Source of the DNA: Pleomorphomonas carboxyditropha
GTDB lineage: Bacteria; Pseudomonadota; Alphaproteobacteria; Rhizobiales; Pleomorphomonadaceae
Length of the DNA: 64,000 bases
Assembly (NCBI RefSeq): GCF_002770725.1
Contig: NZ_NQVN01000002.1
Span: forward strand, 274,622-338,621
Reading direction: 5' to 3'
The notes under the pieces were generated by a model. It did not search any database. It had not been told where the DNA came from and saw only the letters and a list, made by a program, of their open reading frames with translations. This document shows, piece by piece, positions 8,593-15,204 of the stretch. Position numbers and translations under genes: made by a program. The first letter of the stretch is position 1. Each line of letters starts with the position of its first letter.

Positions 8593-10512
8593 TCAGAGGC
8601 CGAGGCCCCGGCGTCTTTCCTGGATGGCGGCGAACAGCTTGTCCGCCGCGATCGCCGGATCGGTCTCGACGATGAAGTGGCCGCCGATCAGCTCCTTGGC
8701 CGTTTCGGTCACCAGGCGGGTCACCGTCTCGGAGCCGACGACCGGCGGCACGGTGCCGAGATGCGTCGGGAAGCCGATGGTGACGGCCCAGGTGCCGATC
8801 GCCACCGCCTTTTCGCTCATGGCCTCGGGCGCCGATACCACGACCGGCAGATCGGAGAGGTCGACGCCGAGCTTGTTGGCGAGCGCCGTCGCCAGGATGA
8901 CGGCCCGGCTGTTGTCGACGCAGGAGCCCATGTGCAGCACCAGCGGCAGCGGGCCGCCGAGCCCCGCGGCCTCGCCGATGGCGCGCGAGACGGCCTTCAG
9001 TCCCTCGCCGGCGTATTTTTCCGTGGCTTCCGGCGTCATCAGCCCGGATTTGGCCAGCGCGCCGGCGGCGCAGCCGGTGGCCAGCACCAGCACGTTGCGG
9101 CGGGCGAGTTCCGTGGCGATCCTGAAGTAGGAGGCATCCTGCATCGTCTTGGTGTTGTTGCAGCCGCCGAACAGCACGATGCCCTGGATGTTGCCGTTGA
9201 CGACATTGTCGATCACCGGCTTCAGCGGATCGGCGGCGTCGACGGCCGTCAGCGCGGCGACGATGGCCTCGGTGGAAAAGCCGGCGATCGTCCGCTGCGC
9301 CAGCTTGGGAATGTTCACCCGGTTCTTGTCGCGCCGGCCGTAGGCGGCGATCGCCATGCGCAGGATCGTCTTCGCCGTCTCGACCGCCTTGGTCTCCGAG
9401 AAGTCGACGTGGGTGGCGCCCTTGATCTTGTTGCGCGGATCGGTGGTGACGACCACCGTGTGGAAGCACTCGGCGATGCGGGGCAGCGACGGCATGATGC
9501 ACTGCACGTCGAGGACCATCGCCTCGAGCGCGCCGGTGAGGATCGGCAGTTCCTGGGACAGATAGTTGGTCGCCAGCGGGATGCCGTGGCGCATCATCAC
9601 CTCGTTGCCGGTGCAGCAGACGCCGACGATGTTGATGCCGGCGGTGGCGCCGGCCGCGATCGCCTCGGCCTCGAGATCGGCGGCAACCTGGCAGATGACG
9701 TCCGACAGGATCGGATTGTGGCCGTTGACGGCGACGTTGACCGCGTCGACCTTCAGGACGCCGAGATTCGAGCTGGTGGCGACCGGCTTGGGCGTGCCGA
9801 ACAGCGCGTCCGACAGCTCGGTGGCCAGGACCATGCCGTCGAGATCGGTCAGGGCGACGCGCAGGCCGCCGAGCACCAGGTTGGTCGGGTCGGAGTCGCA
9901 GCCGATATGGGTGCGGCTCATGGTCTGGGCCACCGTCGCGTCGATGTTGTGCGGCAGGATGCCGAGATCGCCGAGCTTCTTCAGCCGCTTCTCCGGCAGC
10001 GTCGCCGCCAGCCAGGTGCAGGGCTTCTTCTCGTCCTGGTTCTGGAAATCGCCGAGCGTCAGGTCGGCGACGTCGCGCACCACGTCCATCAGCGCCCGCC
10101 CGTCCGTCGCCACGCCGAGCCGGGCGGCGACCGCCAGCATCTTGGCCTCGTCGCGGATGGCGTAGTCGTCGAGGTGGCCGTCGGCGAGATGGCGCAGGGC
10201 GAGGGCGATGTGCCGGCCGTGCTCGGAGTGCGAGGCGGCGCCGGCCGCCATCATGCGCACCATGTGGCGGGCGACGATGGTGTCGGCGTCGGCGCCGCAG
10301 ATGCCGAACCTCGGACCGTTGCCGAACGGATCGATGCGGCACGGTCCCTTCATGCAGATGCGGCAGCACAGCCCCGACGAACCGAAGCCGCACTGCGGCT
10401 GCTGGGCGGCGTGGCGATGCCAGGCCGTCTCGATGTTCTGTTCGTCCGCGATGCGGAGCATTTCCGTGGCACAGGCGTCCGAAGAGCAGGTCGTGCAATC
10501 GTGAAGGGTCAT
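8593..10512 (-). CDS. cooS: Anaerobic Ni-Fe carbon monoxide dehydrogenase catalytic subunit CooS
   Basis: A 639-residue enzyme oxidising CO with water to CO2, two protons and two electrons. Every cluster ligand falls at the number known for Rhodospirillum rubrum CooS: Cys41 and Cys49 (D-cluster); Cys50, Cys53, Cys58 and Cys72 (B-cluster); His265, Cys300, Cys338, Cys451, Cys481 and Cys531 (nickel C-cluster). Recognisable blocks are NGHNPILSD, GVCCTGNE, FGGCNNTKTMQDA, LATGCAAGALAKSG and HMGSCVDNSR. Electrons pass to CooF, encoded 19 bases upstream, and on to the membrane hydrogenase. Soluble, peripheral to the inner membrane. No defect is visible. Confidence 0.97.
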   Translation of the reverse strand: MTLHDCTTCSSDACATEMLRIADEQNIETAWHRHAAQQPQCGFGSSGLCCRICMKGPCRIDPFGNGPRFGICGADADTIVARHMVRMMAAGAASHSEHGRHIALALRHLADGHLDDYAIRDEAKMLAVAARLGVATDGRALMDVVRDVADLTLGDFQNQDEKKPCTWLAATLPEKRLKKLGDLGILPHNIDATVAQTMSRTHIGCDSDPTNLVLGGLRVALTDLDGMVLATELSDALFGTPKPVATSSNLGVLKVDAVNVAVNGHNPILSDVICQVAADLEAEAIAAGATAGINIVGVCCTGNEVMMRHGIPLATNYLSQELPILTGALEAMVLDVQCIMPSLPRIAECFHTVVVTTDPRNKIKGATHVDFSETKAVETAKTILRMAIAAYGRRDKNRVNIPKLAQRTIAGFSTEAIVAALTAVDAADPLKPVIDNVVNGNIQGIVLFGGCNNTKTMQDASYFRIATELARRNVLVLATGCAAGALAKSGLMTPEATEKYAGEGLKAVSRAIGEAAGLGGPLPLVLHMGSCVDNSRAVILATALANKLGVDLSDLPVVVSAPEAMSEKAVAIGTWAVTIGFPTHLGTVPPVVGSETVTRLVTETAKELIGGHFIVETDPAIAADKLFAAIQERRRGLGL

Positions 10513-10531
10513 CTCGGCGTTTCCTGAGATA

Positions 10532-11104
10532 TCAGAAGGGGATGCGCATGTGGCGGTGGGACTGCGCGATCTCGCGGGCGCGGGCCGCCCTCAGGGCGGT
10601 GCGGTAGGCGTCGAGATTGACGACCCGGATCGCCTGGGTGGGACAGGCTTCGACGCAGGCCGGCTCGGACTTGCCGTGGGCGGCGCGCCAGTCCACGCAG
10701 AGGTCGCATTTCTTGGCGACGCCGCGGTTGGTGAGGGCATCCGCCGCGACGCGGGCCTCCGAACGCACCGTGATGGCGCCGAAGGGGCAGACCATGACGC
10801 AAAGCTTGCAGCCGATGCAGTGCTGCTCGACGATGTCGACGCGGCCGTCGGCCTGACGGCAGGCCCCGGTCGGGCAGGCGAAGGTGCAGGGCGCATCCTC
10901 GCACTGACGGCACTGCATGGGCATGGCGCCGCCTTCGAAGGCGACGACGTGGTTGCGGGCGTGCAGCGGCTGCCGCGCGGCGATCGCCGACATCATGTCC
11001 TGGCCATCCGCATGCGAGACGGCACAGGCCAGCTCGCACGAATGGCAGGTCATACACCGCTCGGCATCGGCATAGATGATTTCGTTTTCCTGTCTGTGCG
11101 GCAT
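10532..11104 (-). CDS. cooF: Ferredoxin-like electron carrier CooF
   Basis: A 190-residue polyferredoxin carrying electrons from CooS to the CO-induced hydrogenase. Four cysteine groups can be seen: CMTCHSCELAC near the N-terminus, CRQCEDAPCTFACP, CIGCKLCVMVCP and CDLC...CVEACP, consistent with four [4Fe-4S] clusters as in DMSO-reductase-type B subunits. The frame stays open upstream, but the ATG at 11104 is preceded by GGAGGGACAGGCGAC and gives a family-length protein. It is the first gene of cooFSCTJ, downstream of a long leader and a CooA-type site. Confidence 0.95.
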   Translation of the reverse strand: MPHRQENEIIYADAERCMTCHSCELACAVSHADGQDMMSAIAARQPLHARNHVVAFEGGAMPMQCRQCEDAPCTFACPTGACRQADGRVDIVEQHCIGCKLCVMVCPFGAITVRSEARVAADALTNRGVAKKCDLCVDWRAAHGKSEPACVEACPTQAIRVVNLDAYRTALRAARAREIAQSHRHMRIPF

Positions 11105-11364
11105 GTCGCCTGTCCCTCCGAACCCCGCTGGGTACGCTTCCGTCTTTTTGTCTTCGCGGCTCCGCCCGGCCGCCGACGCGGCGGTGGACGGCGTTCCACA
11201 CGGTTTCGGACCATCAAGTTGCGAATTGATCGCAATTATAGTCCCGTGCCGGCCGGCCGGAAAGAACGAGAGGCGCAATCCTCCAGTATCCGCCCAGCAC
11301 TTCGGACCGGATAGCCCCACCGGATCTTTCCGGCGGCCAAGAGGACCTTCGATTTCTCGCTCCC
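11105..11364 (-). other. Long untranslated leader of the cooF operon
   Basis: If transcription starts about 43 bases downstream of the CooA-type site, cooF has a leader of roughly 260 bases. It contains TTGCGA-N5-TCGCAA at 11219-11235, a perfect 6-bp inverted repeat in an AT-rich patch. No convincing small gene or known riboswitch is visible. The repeat might be a second protein site or an RNA element. Confidence 0.35.
11219..11235. repeat. Inverted repeat TTGCGA-N5-TCGCAA in the cooF leader
   Basis: Perfect 6-bp arms with a 5-base spacer in an AT-rich patch. The odd spacing does not match CRP/FNR/CooA-type sites, which have even spacing. Function unknown. Confidence 0.4.
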
Positions 11365-11416
11365 TGTCCTCGAAGATACGCCTAAGGCAGTGCGGCGATC
11401 TGTCATCCAAGAGACA
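11365..11416 (-). promoter_or_regulatory. CooA-type operator and promoter of the cooF operon
   Basis: TGTCATCCAAGAGACA at 11401-11416 reads as TGTCA-N6-AGACA, one base from the TGTCA-N6-CGACA form described for Rhodospirillum rubrum CooA. On the minus strand a TATCTT -10-like hexamer lies at 11378-11373, so a start near 11365 would put the operator centre at about -43.5, the class-II position at which CooA activates. The geometry is inferred from sequence only. Confidence 0.7.
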
Positions 11417-11450
11417 ATCTGGAACTTATTGGCCGCATCGCACCGGCGCT

Positions 11451-11684
11451 TCAGGGCATCAGCGACAGCTCGGCCAGCAAGGCGATGTCGGCCTCCTCGA
11501 GCCGCTGCACGGCAAAGCCGACGTGAATGGCGACGACGACGCCGATCCAGATTTCGAGCGCTTCGCCGGGCGGCGACAGGAAGGCCAGGCTGATCTCCTC
11601 GCGCTGGCCGTCGATGCCGACGGAGACGATGCGCCGTTCGGCGTCGACGATGCCGCATATCCGTCCGTGCCGGGCAATGCACAT
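11451..11684 (-). CDS. HypC/HupF-family hydrogenase maturation chaperone
   Basis: A 77-residue protein starting MCIARHGRICGIVDAERRIV and ending with the helix WIGVVVAIHVGFAVQRLEEADIALLAEL. This is the HypC pattern: essential Cys2 after the initiator Met, a beta-barrel, then the HVGFA-x-helix. HypC chaperones deliver the Fe(CN)2CO unit to the hydrogenase large subunit. It begins 10 bases after cooH, with GAGGACG as ribosome-binding site, so it is probably dedicated to CooH. No other hyp gene is in the window. Confidence 0.82.
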   Translation of the reverse strand: MCIARHGRICGIVDAERRIVSVGIDGQREEISLAFLSPPGEALEIWIGVVVAIHVGFAVQRLEEADIALLAELSLMP

Positions 11685-11694
11685 CGCGGCGTCC

Positions 11695-12780
11695 TCAGCG
11701 TTCGGTGCAGGAAATGCAGGGATCGATGGAGTTGACGATGAGGGGAATGTCGGAAATCCGCGCATCCTTCATCATCACGCCCAGCGCATCCCAGTTCATG
11801 TAGCTCGGTACGCGCCACTTGAGGCGCTGGGGCATGGTCGATCCGTCGGTCTTCAGATAGTAGACGACCTCGCCGCGCGGCGCCTCGGTCTTGGCCACCG
11901 CCTCGCCGGCCGGGATCGCCGGCCAGCCGGGCAGCGAGGACGGCCCCTTCGGCAACTTGGCGAGGCACTGGCGGAGAATGCCGATCGACTGCCGGATTTC
12001 GCCGAGCCGCACCATGGCGCGCGACCAGACGTCGCCGTCGGTTTCGGTGACGACGTCGAAGTCGAGATCGGCATAGACCGCGTAGGGGGCGAGGCGGCGG
12101 ATGTCGTTGTCGAGGCCGGAGCCGCGCGCCACCGGGCCGACCAGACCGTATTCGATGCAATCCTGCCGCCCGATGACACCGACGCCGCGGGTGCGCGACA
12201 GGATCGAACGGTCGGTGCGATAGAGCGGCGCGATCTCGCCGACGATCACCGGCTCCAGCCGGTCGAGCTGATCGACGAGCCAGGCGACGCGCGCGTCGTC
12301 GAGTTCGTACTTGACCCCGCCGATGGTGTTGGCGGCGATGTCCATGCGGTTGCCGAAGATGGTCTCCTTGACGTCCTGCATGATCTCGCGGGCTTCCATG
12401 ACGTGCATGAACAGCGACTCGAAGCCGACGATATGGGCGAGGATCGCCACGTTGAACATGTGCGAGGCCACCCTTTTGACCTCGTCGGCGATGACGCGGA
12501 GGTATTGCGCCCGGACCGGCACCTCGATGCCGGCGATGGCCTCGACCGTCATGCAATAGGTCTGCGGATGGCTGTTGGAGCACAGCGAGCAGACGCGCTC
12601 GGTGAGCACGATGTTCTGCCAGAAATTGCGCCGCTCGGTCAGGTGCTCGATGCCCCGGTGGACGTGGCCGGCGGTGATCTCGACGGCGGCGACGCGCTCG
12701 CCGTCGACGTCGAGGCGGAAATACATCGGCTCCTCGAGCGCCACGTGCAGCGGTCCGACCGGAATCTGGAACGTGTCCAT
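11695..12780 (-). CDS. cooH: CO-induced NiFe hydrogenase large subunit CooH
   Basis: A 361-residue subunit carrying the NiFe active site of the membrane-bound, H2-evolving hydrogenase. The four nickel ligands sit in RVCSLCSNSH (Cys64, Cys67) and DPCISCTER (Cys355, Cys358). The protein ends directly after CTER, so there is no C-terminal peptide for a maturation endopeptidase to remove, unlike most NiFe hydrogenases. The body is homologous to the 49-kDa subunit of complex I. TGATG overlap with cooU. Confidence 0.95.
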   Translation of the reverse strand: MDTFQIPVGPLHVALEEPMYFRLDVDGERVAAVEITAGHVHRGIEHLTERRNFWQNIVLTERVCSLCSNSHPQTYCMTVEAIAGIEVPVRAQYLRVIADEVKRVASHMFNVAILAHIVGFESLFMHVMEAREIMQDVKETIFGNRMDIAANTIGGVKYELDDARVAWLVDQLDRLEPVIVGEIAPLYRTDRSILSRTRGVGVIGRQDCIEYGLVGPVARGSGLDNDIRRLAPYAVYADLDFDVVTETDGDVWSRAMVRLGEIRQSIGILRQCLAKLPKGPSSLPGWPAIPAGEAVAKTEAPRGEVVYYLKTDGSTMPQRLKWRVPSYMNWDALGVMMKDARISDIPLIVNSIDPCISCTER

Positions 12781-13295
12781 CACTGGGCCTCCTTGGCTGC
12801 TTCCAGTTGTTCCCACAGGTCCTTGGTGCTGGCGGCGTTGGCGATCCGCGACAGCGGAATGAGCTCGCTGCGCCGCCGGCCGGCGCTCTCCTCGTCGAGG
12901 AACAGCGTCCGCATGCTCATCCGTCCGGTCATGCCGATGCCGTAGAGCTCCACGAATTCGCGCTCGTGCCAGTCGGCATTGCGGAAGATCGGAACGATGG
13001 TCTCCACCGTCTCGCCCGGGCCGACGCGCACGGTCAGCGTGACGGTCGATCCCGCGACGTCGAAATGGTAGGCGATGAAGTGTCCGGGGTCGGCGACGTC
13101 CGGCATGGCGGTGATCATCGAGAGGCGGGCGCCGACCGCCTTCAGGGACCGGCAGCCCGCCGCCAGCGTCGATCGGTCGGCAAGCCGCACCCAGATCGTG
13201 ACAAGGCCGTTCGGCTCGGGATGCGCCTCGACGGTTCCCGGCAGGGTGTTGGTGGTGGCGAGGAGTATTTCGGCATTGCTGGTCGGGGTCGTCAT
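12780..13295 (-). CDS. cooU: Hydrogenase subunit CooU (NuoC/30-kDa-subunit homologue)
   Basis: A 171-residue protein with the complex-I 30-kDa signature HEREFVELYGIGMTGR near residue ~125. It is a peripheral structural subunit between CooH and the membrane arm. The N-terminal third (residues 1-60) is not diagnostic. It overlaps cooX by ATGA and abuts cooH, and no independent promoter is visible. Confidence 0.9.
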   Translation of the reverse strand: MTTPTSNAEILLATTNTLPGTVEAHPEPNGLVTIWVRLADRSTLAAGCRSLKAVGARLSMITAMPDVADPGHFIAYHFDVAGSTVTLTVRVGPGETVETIVPIFRNADWHEREFVELYGIGMTGRMSMRTLFLDEESAGRRRSELIPLSRIANAASTKDLWEQLEAAKEAQ

Positions 13296-13792
13296 AGCGA
13301 GGCTCCCTTGATGCTGGCGGCGCGGCGGCAGTCCGGACAGAGCCGCGCCAGGTGCTCGGTTTGGCGGGCGACGCCGCGATAGGCGTGCCGGACGATGGCG
13401 TCCGTCCCGTAGCCGATGTCGGCGCCGCAGCGCGTGCAGCGGGCGCGCGGCACCACGGCATGGTCGGCCAGCGCGTATTTCTCGCTCTGCAGATGCGCCA
13501 TGTGCCAGTCGTTGGTGAGGCGGATCGCCTTGGTCGGGCAATAGTGGGCGCAGTGGCCGCAATTGGCGCAGCTGTTGTGCCAGACCGCGAAATGCAGCCC
13601 GTCGTCCCGCTCGTCGAAACGGATGGCGCCGGCCGGGCAGACGTATTCGCACATCCGGCAGCCGGTGCAGGCGCCGGCGTCGAAGGCGACGCGGCCGCGA
13701 TAGGCGGCGGGCGTCTCGGGCTCGCCGAACGGGTAGGCGACGGTCGACGGGCCGGCGACGATGTTCTTCACGAGCACTTTCAGAAAGGACAT
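13292..13792 (-). CDS. cooX: Polyferredoxin hydrogenase subunit CooX
   Basis: A 166-residue protein of the NuoI/EchF type. Two canonical [4Fe-4S] motifs, CTGCRMCEYVCP and CANCGHCAHYCP, occupy residues ~41-90 and would relay electrons from CooF toward CooL and CooH. Beyond them the C-terminal ~50 residues hold two further C-x2-C pairs (CTRCGADI and CPDCRR), which resemble a zinc ribbon. The gene is first of two overlapping with cooU and lies 10 bases after cooL. Confidence 0.92.
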   Translation of the reverse strand: MSFLKVLVKNIVAGPSTVAYPFGEPETPAAYRGRVAFDAGACTGCRMCEYVCPAGAIRFDERDDGLHFAVWHNSCANCGHCAHYCPTKAIRLTNDWHMAHLQSEKYALADHAVVPRARCTRCGADIGYGTDAIVRHAYRGVARQTEHLARLCPDCRRAASIKGASL

Positions 13793-13802
13793 GGACCGTC
13801 TC

Positions 13803-14231
13803 CTATTGCCTGTCGGACCAGACTTCGATCGCCTTGGCGATGCCTTCGATGATCGCCTGCGGCCGCGGCGGACAGCCTTGGACGTTGACGTCGATGGGCA
13901 GCCAGCGGTCGAGCGGACCCTCGATGGGCAGGCCGTCGCGGAAGACGCCGCCGGAGATCGGGCAGATGCCGACCGCCACCGTCACCTTCGGGTCGGGGAT
14001 CTCTTCCCAGAGGCGCAGCACCTTGTCCTTCACCCGCGCCGTCAGCGGCCCGGTGATCAGCACGATGTCGGCGTGCTTGGGGCTGCCGCAATACTGGCAG
14101 CCGAGCCGCTCGACGTCGTAGCGGGGGATGCAGGCGGTGGTGGCGAGCTCGACGTCGCAGCCGTTGCAGGAGCCGGCGTTGATCCGGTAGAGCCACGGCG
14201 AGCGGCGGAAGACCTTCTGCATGAAGCCCAT
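13803..14231 (-). CDS. cooL: NiFe hydrogenase small subunit CooL (NuoB homologue)
   Basis: A 142-residue protein with the cysteines of a single proximal [4Fe-4S] cluster (SCNGCDVE, GICPISGG, VQGCPPRP) and the complex-I NuoB-type fold. It passes electrons directly to the NiFe site in CooH. There is no twin-arginine signal, consistent with a cytoplasm-facing energy-converting hydrogenase. It lies between cooK and cooX with 10-base gaps on each side. Confidence 0.94.
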   Translation of the reverse strand: MGFMQKVFRRSPWLYRINAGSCNGCDVELATTACIPRYDVERLGCQYCGSPKHADIVLITGPLTARVKDKVLRLWEEIPDPKVTVAVGICPISGGVFRDGLPIEGPLDRWLPIDVNVQGCPPRPQAIIEGIAKAIEVWSDRQ

Positions 14232-14241
14232 GGCGGCCTCC

Positions 14242-15204
14242 TCAGAGATTGGCGACGGCGAGAACCAGCCCGGCGATGCCGAGCAGTTCGGGCCATTTCA
14301 GGTAGAAGAGAACCGCCTGGTCGATGCGCATCCGGCCGAGGGCGGCCTTGGCCAGCGACACGCCACAGACCGTTACGACGGCGCATTGCAGCGCCCAGAC
14401 GAGGAGGCCGGCCCCGCCGGACGGACCGATCGGGCAGAACAGCGCGATGCCGAGCCCGATCACCACCACCGACTTCAGCGCCGAGGCGAGCTTGAGCAGC
14501 CCGAGGGCCGGGCCGGAATATTCGAGAAGCGGTCCTTCCAGCACCTCGGATTCGGCCTCGGGAATGTCGAAGGGCGAAAAGCCGAGGTTGGCCGGGATGA
14601 AGGAGAGGTAGGCGAGGAGGGCCGGCCACAGCATCGGGTCGAGGATAAAGGCGCCCTGCTGGCGCTGGACGGCGACGATATCGGCGAGCGACAGCGCGAT
14701 CGGCTGGCCGAGATGGTGGCCGGCGACCATGGCCACCGCGACGACCGCCAGCAGGAGCGGCCCCTCGTAGGCGAGCATGATCGCCATCTCGCGGGAAAAG
14801 CCGATGGCGCCGAACGGCGAGCCCGAGGCGGAGCCGGCGAGCATCAGCACCACCGCCGGCACCGTCACCAGATAGAGCAGCACCAGCATGTCGCCGAGAT
14901 CGGCGCTCGGCCGGTAGAAGCCGGCGATCGGGATCATCGCGGCGGCGACCGCCATCGCCGCCACGGCGACGACCGGCGCCCAGAGGAAGACGAAGGTGTT
15001 GGAGCCTTCCGGCACCATGGTCCGCTTGCCCATCAATTTGAGGATGTCGATGAACGGCTGGATGAGCGGCGGGCCGACGCGCCGCTGCATGCGGGCGACG
15101 GCGCGGCGGTCGAGGCCGCGCAGGATGAGGCCGAAGGCCAGGGCGAACAGGCCGCCGGGAAAGACCAGCACGGCGAACAGCAGGGTGAGGATGTTGTCAG
15201 GCAT
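14242..15204 (-). CDS. cooK: Membrane hydrogenase subunit CooK (NuoH/EchB homologue)
   Basis: A 320-residue multi-pass membrane protein with about eight hydrophobic segments and the NuoH signatures ARMQRRVGPPLIQPFIDILKL and SPFDIPEAESEVLEGPLLEY, the acidic loop thought to link the hydrogenase module to proton translocation. It anchors CooL/CooH to the membrane arm. It overlaps the cooM stop by 8 bases. Confidence 0.93.
   Translation of the reverse strand: MPDNILTLLFAVLVFPGGLFALAFGLILRGLDRRAVARMQRRVGPPLIQPFIDILKLMGKRTMVPEGSNTFVFLWAPVVAVAAMAVAAAMIPIAGFYRPSADLGDMLVLLYLVTVPAVVLMLAGSASGSPFGAIGFSREMAIMLAYEGPLLLAVVAVAMVAGHHLGQPIALSLADIVAVQRQQGAFILDPMLWPALLAYLSFIPANLGFSPFDIPEAESEVLEGPLLEYSGPALGLLKLASALKSVVVIGLGIALFCPIGPSGGAGLLVWALQCAVVTVCGVSLAKAALGRMRIDQAVLFYLKWPELLGIAGLVLAVANL

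Noticed and set aside
11219-11235. TTGCGA-N5-TCGCAA as a second CooA site
   Set aside because: Odd spacer and different half-sites from TGTC/GACA; kept only as an unassigned repeat.
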